Source: Pseudorhizobium xiangyangii
GTDB taxonomy: Bacteria; Pseudomonadota; Alphaproteobacteria; Rhizobiales; Rhizobiaceae
DNA: 64,000 nt
Direction of reading: 5' to 3'
Assembly: GCF_020531965.1 (NCBI RefSeq)
Contig: NZ_JAJAWH010000016.1
Span: 1 to 64,000 of the forward strand
Shown: in pieces, positions 1 through 9,009 of the stretch
Layout of the letters: each line of letters begins with the position of its first letter
Numbering within the stretch: position 1 is the stretch's first letter
Notes under the pieces: generated by a model
Database searches by the model: none
Seen by the model: the letters and a program-made list of their open reading frames with translations, nothing else
What the model was told of the DNA's origin: nothing
Translations under genes and position numbers: made by a program

Positions 1-26
1 GAAAGGGAAAGGGAAAGGGAAAGGGA
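1..26. repeat. Hexamer tandem repeat (GAAAGG)n at window edge
   Basis: About four copies of the unit GAAAGG in tandem, cut by the window start, so the full copy number is unknown. It lies just past the manC terminator hairpin. A purine/pyrimidine-biased simple repeat like this can vary in length by replication slippage. No function can be assigned. Confidence 0.8.
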
Positions 27-32
27 AGAGCG

Positions 33-54
33 TCCCGGCGCGAGCGCGCCGGGA
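33..54 (-). terminator. Hairpin downstream of manC
   Basis: Perfect 10-bp inverted repeat (arms TCCCGGCGCG / CGCGCCGGGA, 2-nt centre) starting 13 nt past the manC stop. Read on the minus strand it is followed by a pyrimidine-rich stretch rather than a clean U-run, so it is a probable but non-classical terminator. Confidence 0.6.
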
Positions 55-66
55 GCGCAGGCGCGA

Positions 67-1494
67 TCAGCTGCGGCCGAATTCGTCGACGATGCGGATG
101 ATGTCGTCTTCCCCGAGATAGGAACCGGTTTGTACCTCGATCATCTCGAGCAGGATCTTGCCGGGATTGGCGAGGCGATGGACCTCGCCCTGCGGAATGT
201 AGACGGACTCGTTTTCGCGCACCGTCTTCACCTCTTCGCCGATCGTCACCTCGGCGGTGCCCTTGACGCAGATCCAGTGCTCGGAGCGGTGGTGGTGCTT
301 CTGGAGCGACAGCTTCTTGCCCGGCAGCACGAAAAGACGCTTCACCTGGAAGCGGTCGCCATTGAGGACCGAGGTGTAGCCGCCCCAGGGGCGGTAGGAG
401 GTCGGATGGGTTTCGGTCAGCGCCGAAGTCGCCTTGGCGGCTGCGAGGCGCTTGACGATCCTGCCGACGTTCTGGCTGTCCTCCAGCCGTCCGACATAGA
501 CCGCGTCCTCGCTGGCGATGACGGCAACGTTTTCCAATCCCTGAACCGCGAGATGGCAGGTGCGCGACATGACGAGCGAGTTCTTCGTGTCGAGCAGCGT
601 CGTGTTGCCCGATGCCACATTGCCGGCCTCGTCGCGGGCTCCCAGCTTCCAGACGGCATCCCAGCTTCCCAGGTCCGACCAGGTGAAGGAGGATGGGACT
701 ACCGCCGCGTTGCCGGTCTTTTCCATGATCGCATAGTCGATGGAGATATCGGGGCTCTTCGCAAACGCCTTGGCGTCGAGGCGGATGAAGTCGAGATCGC
801 TTGACGCCTCGCGCACCGCATCCTGCGCCGCGGATGCGACATCCGGTGCAAAGGTCTCCATTTCGCGCATCACCTGGCCGGCCGTGAACATGAAGATGCC
901 GGAGTTCCAGTAGAAGCCACCCGACGCCAGCATTTTCTCCGCGTCGGGAAGGACCGGCTTCTCCACGAAGCGCTTCACCGCGTGCGCCCCGGTGGGCAGC
1001 TTCCCGCCGGCCTCGATATAGCCGTAGCCGGTGGCCGGCTCGGTCGGCTGGATGCCGAAGGTCACCAGCTTTCCGGCAAGGGCGGTCTCGCAGGCGATGC
1101 GGATGGCGTCGAAATAACTCTCGTCCGCCGCGATCTCGTGGTCTGAGGCAAGCAGCTGGAGGACAGTATCCTCTCCACTGCGCTCCATGACAAAGGCGGC
1201 GGCGGCTGCAACGGCGGCTGCCGTGTTGCGAGCGACCGGCTCCAGAAGCGTAGCGGCCAGTGTCACACCCAGTTCACGGGCCTGTTCGGCGACGAGGAAG
1301 CGAAAATCCTCGTTGGTTACAATGATCGGTGCTTCATAGAGGGTGGGGTTTGAAACGCGTGTGAGCGTGGCCTGAAACAGCGTGCGGTCGCCGACGAACT
1401 GGATGAACTGTTTCGGTGCGCTGGCTCTCGAAAGCGGCCACAACCGGGTTCCCCTACCGCCTGCCATGATCACGGGAACGATTTTCTGAGCCAT
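67..1494 (-). CDS. manC: Mannose-1-phosphate guanylyltransferase / mannose-6-phosphate isomerase
   Basis: Bifunctional cytoplasmic enzyme making GDP-mannose for surface polysaccharides. At 475 aa it has the usual length of the fused type II family. The nucleotidyltransferase signature GGRGTRLWPLSR...PKQF is at residues 12-30, and a C-terminal cupin-type isomerase domain carries the metal-binding QKHHHRSEHW stretch at 398-407. Transcribed leftward and apparently monocistronic, with a hairpin just after the stop and a divergent DUF1003 gene upstream. In rhizobia the same family is also called noeJ when tied to Nod factor decoration; nothing here points to nod genes, so a general exopolysaccharide/LPS role is inferred. 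Confidence 0.93.
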   Translation of the reverse strand: MAQKIVPVIMAGGRGTRLWPLSRASAPKQFIQFVGDRTLFQATLTRVSNPTLYEAPIIVTNEDFRFLVAEQARELGVTLAATLLEPVARNTAAAVAAAAAFVMERSGEDTVLQLLASDHEIAADESYFDAIRIACETALAGKLVTFGIQPTEPATGYGYIEAGGKLPTGAHAVKRFVEKPVLPDAEKMLASGGFYWNSGIFMFTAGQVMREMETFAPDVASAAQDAVREASSDLDFIRLDAKAFAKSPDISIDYAIMEKTGNAAVVPSSFTWSDLGSWDAVWKLGARDEAGNVASGNTTLLDTKNSLVMSRTCHLAVQGLENVAVIASEDAVYVGRLEDSQNVGRIVKRLAAAKATSALTETHPTSYRPWGGYTSVLNGDRFQVKRLFVLPGKKLSLQKHHHRSEHWICVKGTAEVTIGEEVKTVRENESVYIPQGEVHRLANPGKILLEMIEVQTGSYLGEDDIIRIVDEFGRS

Positions 1495-1686
1495 GTCCGC
1501 CTGTCCTCGAAATTATCTGCCGATACGTGGAATCTGTTGCAAACCATCTACCTGCTGCTGCCGGAGACTGAAAGCGAAAGATGCAACCGGTTAGAAACAA
1601 GGCGGCATGGATGGATTGTAGAATATAAAACAGAGAAACCGGACCTATACTAAGGGGAGAAGCCCGAGCTACGCGGAGGATGCACC

Positions 1687-2415
1687 ATGAAGGCGCATGA
1701 TAGAGGCGGTGCACAATGTGCAATCTGCGGAAAGACCTTTCCGGCCCGGCAGTTGCACAGGTTCGATGAACTGCGTCCAGCACTTCAGGCGCTGATTGCC
1801 GAGAATGTCTCGACGGTCGGCGACGACGCGCTGATTTGCGATGCGGATCTGGCCCAGTATCGGCGGGCCTATGTGGAGAAACTGCTGAACGAGGAGCGTG
1901 GCGAGCTTTCCGAACTTGACCGACGCGTCCTCGACAGCTTCGAAAAAGGTGTCCTGACCGTTCAGTCGGTTGCCCGCGCGGCATTGGAACCGACATCGCG
2001 AAGCCCGGGCGAAAGGGCGGCCGATACTGTGGCGTCCTTCGGCGGCTCCTGGAGCTTCATTTTCAGTTTCTGCACGGTTCTCGTTCTGTGGATGGCCGTG
2101 AATGTTTCGGGGCTGCTTTCCGGGCCGTTCGACCCGTATCCGTTCATCCTTCTCAACCTGCTCCTGTCCTGCGTGGCGGCCCTGCAGGCGCCGGTCATCA
2201 TGATGAGCCAGAAGCGGCAGGAGGAGAAGGATCGGCAGCGCGCCGAAAACGATTACATGGTGAACCTGCGCGCCGAACTGGAGATCCGCCAGCTGCACGA
2301 GAAGATCGACCACCAGATGGCCCGCCAGTGGGACCGGCTTGCCGAACTGCAGCAGATCCAGATCGACCTCCTGCAGGGAAGCGAGGGCCGGACGAGGAAC
2401 GATGCGCCGCGCTGA
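1687..2415 (+). CDS. DUF1003 family membrane protein
   Basis: 242 aa. The N-terminus has a CxxC pair (Cys11, Cys14) and a further Cys51, possibly a small metal-binding or redox knuckle. Two membrane helices follow at about 121-143 and 152-174, joined by the family-typical segment FDPYPFILLNLLLS. The C-terminal 65 residues are highly charged, rich in Gln/Glu/Arg and likely helical. A GGAGG ribosome site lies 7 nt before the ATG. DUF1003 proteins are inner-membrane proteins without a settled function. Divergent from manC. Confidence 0.85.
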   Translation: MKAHDRGGAQCAICGKTFPARQLHRFDELRPALQALIAENVSTVGDDALICDADLAQYRRAYVEKLLNEERGELSELDRRVLDSFEKGVLTVQSVARAALEPTSRSPGERAADTVASFGGSWSFIFSFCTVLVLWMAVNVSGLLSGPFDPYPFILLNLLLSCVAALQAPVIMMSQKRQEEKDRQRAENDYMVNLRAELEIRQLHEKIDHQMARQWDRLAELQQIQIDLLQGSEGRTRNDAPR

Positions 2416-2586
2416 TCCCGTTCCACCGAGTTTCTCAAGGCTGCCTGGCGCTGCCGTTCAGGCGCCTCCGCGCCCGGCGGAGCGCCTTGCGGCAAGCGCA
2501 TCACTGTTCCCAACGAAGCCACCGGGGCGTATGGTTTGGGCGCGGCATTTGAGAAGCTCTGCCGCTCTACCTGATGGGAGGATGAC

Positions 2587-3027
2587 ATGGTTAGACTGCT
2601 GACTTCGATGTTTGGCATGCTGTGCATTTGTCTCTTGGCGTTCACCCCCGCCAAGGCCGATCCGGCCGACGAGGTAAGGGCCGCCTATTCGGCGTGGGAC
2701 GAAGCATTCAACAAAGCGGACGCAAAAGCCGTTGCGGCATTTTACGCGGCTGACGCCATTTTCCTGCCGGCCACCCATGACGTGATCAAGGGGGCAGACG
2801 GCGTCGAGAAATTCTTTGGTGGAATATTCGGCATGGGCGCCACCGACCACAAGCTGGAGCTGATCGGTGCGCAGGCCGATGGCAATCTGCTGATCGGTAC
2901 CGCGAAATGGTCCGCCAGCGGCAAGGATGACAAGGGCGCGGACCAGCCCTGGGCGGGGCTCGCAACCCACGTATTCGAGAAGCAGGCAGACGGCAGCTTG
3001 AAGCTCAAGGTGCATACGTTCAACTGA
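2587..3027 (+). CDS. Secreted SgcJ/EcaC-type NTF2-like protein
   Basis: 146 aa with a clear signal peptide (about 1-24, ending AKA) and a single cone-shaped NTF2/SnoaL-like domain; the start of the domain reads VRAAYSAWDEAFNKADAKAV, typical of the SgcJ/EcaC/DUF4440 group. Such proteins bind small ligands or dimerise; a catalytic role cannot be deduced. A GGGAGG ribosome site precedes the ATG. Predicted periplasmic. A second exported NTF2-like protein lies at 34749-35258, in a different sequence group. Confidence 0.8.
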   Translation: MVRLLTSMFGMLCICLLAFTPAKADPADEVRAAYSAWDEAFNKADAKAVAAFYAADAIFLPATHDVIKGADGVEKFFGGIFGMGATDHKLELIGAQADGNLLIGTAKWSASGKDDKGADQPWAGLATHVFEKQADGSLKLKVHTFN

Positions 3028-3218
3028 GCAGAGGCTCGCTCTGCGCCAGCCCCGGACAGCGCCGGCTTGTCGTTCCATAGGATCGACGGGGCAGTTCCGC
3101 CGCGCACATGACATGTCCCGCTTCACGGTGGTGAGGCGGGAGGATGCAGCTTGCGACGTAGTGCAGGCGCATCGACTGCCCTCTCTCCCTGGCCCGTCTC
3201 CCGTCTGTGGGGCCGCGG

Positions 3219-3392
3219 CTAGAACGCCATGCTGCCGGCCATGATGGCGAGGACGAGGAAGACCAGGAAGACCAGGAGCGCGACGAAGAACAGTATCTTG
3301 GCGATGGTTGCCGTCGCAGCCGAAACGGAGGAAAAGCCCAGAAATCCTGCGACAATCGAGATGACGAGAAAGATGAGAGCCCATTTCAACAT
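3219..3392 (-). CDS. DUF1328 small membrane protein
   Basis: 57 aa, almost entirely two hydrophobic helices (about 1-22 and 29-53). It begins [20 protein letters not shown], the hallmark of the DUF1328/YtjA family. A longer reading frame extends upstream, but homologues start at this MLKWAL methionine and a GAAGGA site lies 7-10 nt upstream. These small proteins are often stress-induced; function unknown. Apparently monocistronic. Confidence 0.85.
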   Translation of the reverse strand: MLKWALIFLVISIVAGFLGFSSVSAATATIAKILFFVALLVFLVFLVLAIMAGSMAF

Positions 3393-3640
3393 GGCGTGTT
3401 CCTTCGGCTTGAGCTCGGAAAACGCAACGCCGGGCACAATGTTCCAGGCGGCCCACAGAGCTGCATATGCGCAACAGTTGGCCGTGAATTCGAAGCATTC
3501 TCCGTTCCAGGGGTTTTGTGCCTCATCCAAATTCCATATTGTGGAGTGGCAGACGGCCGCGAACGCGCGGCGCATATTAGCGGGTTCCGAGTAGAACCCT
3601 GTTCTGCCTTATTTCATGTATCGATTGCCGAGGTGAAGTA

Positions 3641-4288
3641 ATGAACAAGCTCGTGATTATCGCATTCGGATTTCTGGCGCTGCAGCTGCGGCCGGTGCTT
3701 GCCGACGAAAAGCCGTTGATCTGGCAGCCTTCCAGAAACTCCGACACGTCCTATACGGCGCGGATCGGCGTCCGCATGCCGACCGTGTTGGCGCCGGCCG
3801 CCGGGATCGAAATGGGCGTCGTGGCGTCGGACACCGGAGCCCTGGTCGACATGCCGATGGCCGCATGGGGGGACGTGCAGCTACGCGAGGTCAGGACCGC
3901 TGCATCCACCCTGACCCGCAAGGCGGGAGCGAGGATCGATCCGAGAACCGGCAGCACCAGCCTGACCATGAATTATTACGAGAAGTACATCGCGACGCCG
4001 ACGATGGATATCGAGCGCCGCAGCGCCTATTCGGTCCGGTATAATGGCGTCGATGCACAGTGGAAGGGGCTCGAAGCCAACCACTCGCTCCGTCTCTCGC
4101 GCGCAAGGACCGGCAGCAGTGCTGTTGCGACGGCCTCCACTGTCGACATGTTCAGCGACATGACGTTTGGCGTCGGGCTGGAGCAGAAGCTGGGACAGAA
4201 CCTGACCGTGAAGGCACTGGTGCGGGAACATCTCGGAGCCAATGACCGATCGGCGACGGTAAGGGCGGATTATTCGTTCCGGTGGTAG
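3641..4288 (+). CDS. Exported protein, possible small outer-membrane barrel
   Basis: 215 aa with a signal peptide (about 1-21, cleavage near VLA/DE). The mature part has alternating polar/apolar strands and ends in YSFRW, an aromatic C-terminus common in outer-membrane beta-barrels. I do not recognise a named family. The GAGGTGA ribosome site is good. Outer-membrane location is inferred from the terminal aromatic residue and strand pattern only. It could instead be a periplasmic protein. Confidence 0.65.
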   Translation: MNKLVIIAFGFLALQLRPVLADEKPLIWQPSRNSDTSYTARIGVRMPTVLAPAAGIEMGVVASDTGALVDMPMAAWGDVQLREVRTAASTLTRKAGARIDPRTGSTSLTMNYYEKYIATPTMDIERRSAYSVRYNGVDAQWKGLEANHSLRLSRARTGSSAVATASTVDMFSDMTFGVGLEQKLGQNLTVKALVREHLGANDRSATVRADYSFRW

Positions 4289-4419
4289 GCGGCGAACTGC
4301 GCTGATTCGGACTCTTGGAAGCTGCCGCGGATTTCGCATCGGGCCAGAAAATTCGATGATTGTCGGCTGGTGGTTTACCGAGGTCTCGGGGGGCTTTCTG
4401 AACCTGCGGGTCACTATGC

Positions 4420-4453
4420 AAAAAGGCCTCTCGATTTCTCGAAAGGCCTTTTC
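4420..4453 (-). terminator. Terminator of the tRNA-Val gene
   Basis: Inverted repeat with A/T flanks (AAAAAGGCCT ... AGGCCTTTT) immediately after the tRNA on the minus strand. Read leftward it gives a GC stem followed by a T-run, so an intrinsic terminator. It could also work rightward. Confidence 0.8.
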
Positions 4454-4468
4454 AAACAGAAACTTGGA

Positions 4469-4543
<75 letters not shown>

Positions 4544-4646
4544 ATCCGATGTCGGCGCATAGACCATAGAGTGGTCGGGCCGTCAACCGCATTTTGATGC
4601 GAAATGCGAAGCTTTTTTAACAGCCCCGCATTTTCGCCGTTTGGGC

Positions 4647-5009
4647 TCACGCGGCGGCGAGCATCTTGTTGACCTCGTCCACGAGGTCACGCAGGTGGAA
4701 GGGCTTGGAGAGCACTTTCGCATCCTTAGGAGCCTTCGAATCGGAGTTCAGCGCAACGGCCGCAAAGCCGGTGATGAACATGACCTTGAGGTCCGGGTCG
4801 AGTTCGGTGGCGCGGCGGGCGAGTTCGATCCCGTCCATTTCCGGCATCACGATGTCGGTCAACAGCAGCGAGAAGGGCTCTTCACGCAGCCGGTCGTAGG
4901 CGCTGGCGCCGTTATCGAAGGAAGCGACCTTATAGCCCGCCTTTTCGAGCGCCTTCACGAGAAAGCGCCGCATATCGTTATCGTCTTCGGCGAGAAGGAT
5001 TTTCTGCAT
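4647..5009 (-). CDS. cpdR: Cell-cycle response regulator CpdR
   Basis: Stand-alone receiver domain, 120 aa, no output domain. Acidic pocket D9/D10, phosphoacceptor D52 in LTDIVMPEMDG, and conserved Lys in VLSKPFH. The near-invariant CpdR stretches (LLAEDDNDMRRFL, SKAPKDAKVLSKPFHLRDLV) identify it. Known role: the unphosphorylated form directs ClpXP-dependent turnover of CtrA and other cell-cycle proteins; phosphate comes from CckA-ChpT. The start could also be one codon earlier (5012, MMQK); M at 5009 matches the length of homologues better. Divergent from the N-formylglutamate amidohydrolase gene. Confidence 0.93.
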   Translation of the reverse strand: MQKILLAEDDNDMRRFLVKALEKAGYKVASFDNGASAYDRLREEPFSLLLTDIVMPEMDGIELARRATELDPDLKVMFITGFAAVALNSDSKAPKDAKVLSKPFHLRDLVDEVNKMLAAA

Positions 5010-5190
5010 CATTCGAGGGCCGTTTTTCCATGATTACGCGTTCTTGAAGCGTCCAGCATAGCCAAAACGTGGTAAAAATCCATTTAATGGCGGCGGAAGC
5101 TGATCCTGATAGGACATAGATAGTATGGACTTCACCGGGTGCAACTGGCAACATGCTGCTTCGGGAAGTTCACGACATGGTAAAGGCTAA

Positions 5191-6075
5191 ATGGACTGGG
5201 TGATAGGCGAATTCGAACAATTCGAAGTAAGAGAGCCCGCCTGCCAGACCATTCCTTTCGTCTACAACTCGCCTCATAGCGGTCGCTGCTACCCGGTTTC
5301 ATTCCTTAACGAAACACGCCTCGACTCCCTTGCGATCAGGCGATCGGCCGATCATTACGTCGACGAACTTTTCGCCGCGGCGCCTGATCTCGGCGCACCA
5401 CTGCTGGCTGCCAACTTCCCACGCGCCTATCTGGACGTGAACCGCGAGCCATACGAACTGGACCCGAAGATGTTCGACGGGCCGCTGCCGCCCTATGCCA
5501 ACATCGGCTCGATGCGCGTTGCCGGAGGGCTCGGCACCATTCCGCGAATCGTCGCCGAGAACGTCGAGATCTACCGCGGCCGCCTGTGCATAGAGGAGGG
5601 GCTGTCGCGGATCGAATCGATCTACAAGCCTTATCACGCGGCGCTTCGGCGGCTGATTGCCCGCACCCATACGCAGTTCGGCGTCAGCATACTTATCGAC
5701 TGCCACTCCATGCCGGGCAACGTGCGCCTGTCGGGATCGGAGATCAAGCCGGACTTCATCATCGGCGACCGCTACGGTACAAGCGCGTCGGCGGAACTGT
5801 CGCGCACGGCGATCGGCATCCTGACCGAACTCGGCTTCTCGGCGGTTCGCAACAAGCCCTATGCGGGCGGGTTCATTACCGAACACTACGGACGGCCCGC
5901 GCGTGGCCTGCATGCGCTGCAGGTCGAGATCAACAGGGGGCTATACGTCGATGAGGTCACGCTTGCGAAGCGGCCGGACTTCGATGCGGTGGCCGGCAAC
6001 TTGTTCACCTTCATGCGCCAGCTTTCGGAATTCGCAGACGAGCTTTCCGGCACGACAGCGCTCGCTGCCGAGTGA
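5191..6075 (+). CDS. N-formylglutamate amidohydrolase family protein
   Basis: 294 aa, FGase family (PF05013), a zinc-dependent hydrolase fold that releases formate from N-formylglutamate in histidine degradation. Recognisable blocks are VYNSPHSGR near the N-terminus, ANFPRAYLDVNREP, LIDCHSMPG and ALQVEINRGLY. There is no hut operon beside it, so the substrate may be another N-acyl amino acid. It is followed by the sRNA mmgR on the opposite strand. A second, distant paralogue sits at 47658-48449. Confidence 0.88.
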   Translation: MDWVIGEFEQFEVREPACQTIPFVYNSPHSGRCYPVSFLNETRLDSLAIRRSADHYVDELFAAAPDLGAPLLAANFPRAYLDVNREPYELDPKMFDGPLPPYANIGSMRVAGGLGTIPRIVAENVEIYRGRLCIEEGLSRIESIYKPYHAALRRLIARTHTQFGVSILIDCHSMPGNVRLSGSEIKPDFIIGDRYGTSASAELSRTAIGILTELGFSAVRNKPYAGGFITEHYGRPARGLHALQVEINRGLYVDEVTLAKRPDFDAVAGNLFTFMRQLSEFADELSGTTALAAE

Positions 6076-6102
6076 GAAATTCCCATAATCCGAGCGGGCA
6101 AA

Positions 6103-6173
6103 AAAAAACCGCGCCTGAGCGCGGCTAGTCTAGGGAGGAAACACCCAAGGAGGGTATTGCAGTCATAGACTGT
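6103..6173 (-). ncRNA. mmgR: Trans-acting sRNA MmgR / alpha-r8 (Rfam 'suhB' motif)
   Basis: About 71 nt read leftward. Parts in order: hairpin CAGUC-UAU-GACUG, hairpin ACCC-UCCUU-GGGU, an unpaired linker holding UUUCCUCCCU, and a terminator stem CCGCGC-UCAG-GCGCGG followed by nine U. A sigma-70 type promoter lies at the right distance upstream. The motif was first described as 'suhB' because it sits beside an IMPase-family gene, as here; in Sinorhizobium it is an Hfq-associated sRNA affecting polyhydroxybutyrate storage. The 5' end is inferred from the promoter, not measured. Identification is from memory of the motif. Confidence 0.82.
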
Positions 6174-6179
6174 GATGTA

Positions 6180-6208
6180 ATGCTAATATTGCGTTGCACA
6201 ATTGTCAA
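6180..6208 (-). promoter_or_regulatory. Promoter of mmgR
   Basis: On the minus strand: -35 TTGACA (6208-6203), 17-nt spacer, -10 TAGCAT (6185-6180), predicted start near 6173. The preceding C gives CTTGAC, the common rhizobial -35 form. Confidence 0.65.
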
Positions 6209-6335
6209 GCACGCAAGAGCCATGATTAGAAATTGATCATAACTGTTGCATCTCTTCCACATTTCGTCCCGACGCATTGCATCCCGGCCTGTCCCGGTTA
6301 AAACCGCTGACGCATATCCGCTCACGAGGTTCCCC

Positions 6336-7109
6336 ATGCTTCCCGATCGTGCCTTCTTCTATGCGCTTGCCGATGCCGCCAAGGCGGAAACGCTGCCCCG
6401 CTTCCGAACCGGTGCCTATGTGACGAACAAGCTCGAAGGCGGTTTCGACCCGGTGACGGAGGGGGACAGGGCGGCAGAAAGCGCCATACGCGCACGGATC
6501 GAGGAGCGCTTTCCCGAGCATGGCATTCTCGGCGAGGAGCATGACGATATCGGCCTGGATCGCGACCATATCTGGGTGATCGACCCGATCGACGGAACGC
6601 GGGCTTTTATATCCGGCGTGCCCATGTGGGGCACGCTGATCGGCTTCCAGAGCGGCGGCAAGTCCACGATGGGCCTCATCGACCAGCCGTTTACGGGAGA
6701 GCGATATTTCGCCGACGGAAAGCGCTCCTGGTACAGCGGGCCGGATGGCGAGCGGCAGATTGCGACGCGTGGCTGCGAAAACCTCTCGGACGCCATCCTC
6801 TTCACGACGTCGCCGCATATCTTCGTCGGTGACGAGATCACCCGGTACCAGGCCGTGGAGCGTCAGGTGCGGCTTTTCCGTTACGGCACGGATTGCTACG
6901 CCTATGCGCTTCTGGCTTCGGGCCATGTGGATCTGGTGATCGAGAGTGCGCTGAAACCCTATGACGTCGGTGCGCTTATTCCTTTGATCGAGCAGGCCGG
7001 CGGAATAATCACCACCTGGGATGGCGGGCGGCCCGAGGGCGGCGGCAACATCATCGCGGCCGGCAGCAAGGTTCTGCACGACAAGGCCATGGCGATCCTC
7101 AACGCCTGA
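6336..7109 (+). CDS. hisN: Histidinol-phosphatase, inositol monophosphatase family
   Basis: 257 aa IMPase-fold, Mg-dependent phosphatase. Metal-site motifs: DPVTEGD at 38-44, GEEHDD at 66-71, DPIDGT at 83-88, and a C-terminal KPYDVGALIPLIEQAGG. Rhizobial members of this branch are assigned as histidinol-phosphatase of histidine biosynthesis; a different inositol/sugar phosphate substrate is possible. ATG 6336 is chosen because GAGG lies 6 nt upstream; a longer frame reaches 6246 but lacks a site. Convergent with the hydrolase that ends at 7119. Confidence 0.8.
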   Translation: MLPDRAFFYALADAAKAETLPRFRTGAYVTNKLEGGFDPVTEGDRAAESAIRARIEERFPEHGILGEEHDDIGLDRDHIWVIDPIDGTRAFISGVPMWGTLIGFQSGGKSTMGLIDQPFTGERYFADGKRSWYSGPDGERQIATRGCENLSDAILFTTSPHIFVGDEITRYQAVERQVRLFRYGTDCYAYALLASGHVDLVIESALKPYDVGALIPLIEQAGGIITTWDGGRPEGGGNIIAAGSKVLHDKAMAILNA

Positions 7110-7118
7110 CCGATTGGC

Positions 7119-8087
7119 TCAGGCGGCGGTTTCGGACAGGTTCATGCCCCCGTCCAGCCCCGGCATGAAGGCCTCTATCGCTGCCAGCGCCTGGGCCCGG
7201 TAGATGTCACGCTCGCAGAAGAGTTCGTGACGGCCGCCGTTGATCGTGACCAGCTGGCCTGCCCGGAAATTCCGCGACAGCTCCTCCATCGCCGAATAGG
7301 GAATGATGCCGTCGAGGACCGGCGCGAGGATCAGCGTCGGAATGGTGATCTGCGTCAGGTGCTCCTGACGGCTGACGTGGCGGGCGGCCTTCAGTGTTTC
7401 GTGCAGCCAGCGGAACGTCGGTGCGCCGACCGCAAGTTCCGGGTGCGCCTCGATGAACCGCGCAGTGCGCGCGGATCGTTCAACGGAGGACGTCAGCGGA
7501 TTGCCGGGGGAGGAGTGACGGCTGCGATCATGCCCGGTCGACAGGCGCCCGAAACCCGTCCAGCAGGCGGCTGCCGCAAGCGGCCGGATGATGCCGGTCG
7601 GCAGCGTCTCGTGGCGGAGGCCGACATAGGGTGCGGCCAGCGCCATGCGGCTGATGCGGTTGGATAGGCGCGGCGCGGCCGACAGCGCGACCAGCGCGCC
7701 GGTCGAGTGGGCAACAAGAAAGAAGGGCAGCCTTGTATCCGGCAGGACGATCTCCTCGAGGAAGATCGACAGGTCGTGCTCGTAATCCTTGAAGCGCCGG
7801 ACATGGCCCTTTTGGCGATCTTTCAGGATCCGGTCGGAGCCGCCCTGGCCACGCAGGTCGAACGTGGCGACCCAAAGGCCCATCTCGTTCAGATCGCGGA
7901 TCGTCTCGAAATACTTCTCGATGAATTCGTTGCGTCCATGAAGCAGCACGACCGTGCCGCGCGCGGGAGAAATCACCGAGCGGAAGATCGCGTAACGCAG
8001 CTTCACGCCCTTGTGCCCGGTGAAATAGCCGGCCGTGTAGTCGTAGGGAGCTGGATTTTCGGGCGTCAGGTTCAGGATGTCGTGCAT
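7119..8087 (-). CDS. Alpha/beta-hydrolase, lysophospholipase-like
   Basis: 322 aa with the order of a PldB/monoacylglycerol-lipase-like hydrolase: oxyanion loop LLHGRNEF (48-55), strand-turn FDLRGQGGSD, nucleophile Ser128 in AHSTG, Asp in PVLDGIIPY and His in NGGRHELF. The usual first Gly of GxSxG is Ala. No signal peptide, so cytoplasmic. The natural substrate is unknown; a lysophospholipid or other carboxylester is likely. Nine nt from the end of hisN, convergent. Confidence 0.85.
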   Translation of the reverse strand: MHDILNLTPENPAPYDYTAGYFTGHKGVKLRYAIFRSVISPARGTVVLLHGRNEFIEKYFETIRDLNEMGLWVATFDLRGQGGSDRILKDRQKGHVRRFKDYEHDLSIFLEEIVLPDTRLPFFLVAHSTGALVALSAAPRLSNRISRMALAAPYVGLRHETLPTGIIRPLAAAACWTGFGRLSTGHDRSRHSSPGNPLTSSVERSARTARFIEAHPELAVGAPTFRWLHETLKAARHVSRQEHLTQITIPTLILAPVLDGIIPYSAMEELSRNFRAGQLVTINGGRHELFCERDIYRAQALAAIEAFMPGLDGGMNLSETAA

Positions 8088-8204
8088 CCCTTAGCGATAG
8101 GTGCTGATCGCGAGAGGTCAAGGAAAAAAGCAGCTTTCGGCAGCAAACGCCGCCGATCCTCAAGGACTGATCGAGGACCCTCGCAACTGCCCCGCCGCTC
8201 TGCA

Positions 8205-8993
8205 TCACCGTAGCAGTGACCGCGCTGTCGGTCTCAGTCGCGACACTTCGTTCTGCCGCCATGTCCGCCGCTCCATCTCCGGGACTGTGTCCGTCATCCA
8301 GATCTCGGATTGCGCAAGATCGGCAAGGTGGACCTGGTACGCATTCAGATCCGGGAACGCGCAGAGCCAGACGAAGACGGTTTCGCCTTCGCGGACGGGT
8401 AGCCTGGGAAAGGTGTTCGGGTCGCGCTCGGTCACCAGCGTAGCCAGTACGGTGGCCGCGGCCTGCTCAAGATGTGGCTTCAGCGTCACCTCGAAGAACT
8501 TCGCGAACTCGTCTTCCGTGCGTGGTGCGAGATAACAGATCGTGGCGACGACAAGGCTAGGCGGCAGGTCTGTCGCGCCAAGCGCGGGACGCGCGACACG
8601 CGGCGGCGGAAGCCCGGCGCCGGGCGATGCGGGGCGCAGAAGCAGGACGTTGTCTGAATTGACCATCGTGCCGTTTGCCTCATCCCGGTGGGAGGCCCAG
8701 ACCGGACCAGTATAGAATGAGTTCAACGCCACCGCGCGGGAGGGCATGTCCTGAAACCCTCTCAGCCACACGAAGCTGTTGGGATCATCGAGATCGCGGA
8801 ACTGGCCGATGACGCTCATTCCCAGCGTTTCCTGGGACTCGATAAACTCCCGGTCGAACAGGTCGATCAGCCTTTCCCTGGCCCCGTGATGGAGTCGATA
8901 CCGCCGCAGTTCGATGACCGAGGATGGCGTGGCGTCGGCGACCTCCGCCGATGCTTCCTGCTCACTGGCTATCTGATTCGAGAACTTCGTCAT
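8205..8993 (-). CDS. NIPSNAP family protein
   Basis: 262 aa with two ferredoxin-like NIPSNAP/dimeric alpha-beta barrel modules (about 25-110 and 165-250). The first opens VIELRRYRLHHGARERLIDLF. The start is the methionine of MTKFSNQ, with GGAGAG 8 nt upstream; the longer frame would read through the operator region. Divergent from a TetR repressor across a doubled operator, so it is probably repressed by it. Catalytic function unknown; the fold is common in oxygenases and aromatic-compound pathways. Confidence 0.85.
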   Translation of the reverse strand: MTKFSNQIASEQEASAEVADATPSSVIELRRYRLHHGARERLIDLFDREFIESQETLGMSVIGQFRDLDDPNSFVWLRGFQDMPSRAVALNSFYTGPVWASHRDEANGTMVNSDNVLLLRPASPGAGLPPPRVARPALGATDLPPSLVVATICYLAPRTEDEFAKFFEVTLKPHLEQAAATVLATLVTERDPNTFPRLPVREGETVFVWLCAFPDLNAYQVHLADLAQSEIWMTDTVPEMERRTWRQNEVSRLRPTARSLLR

Positions 8994-9009
8994 TAAGCAT
9001 CTCTCCAAA

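Noticed and set aside
2458-3498. 346-codon frame antisense to the secreted NTF2-like gene
   Set aside because: Overlaps two better genes; no domain.
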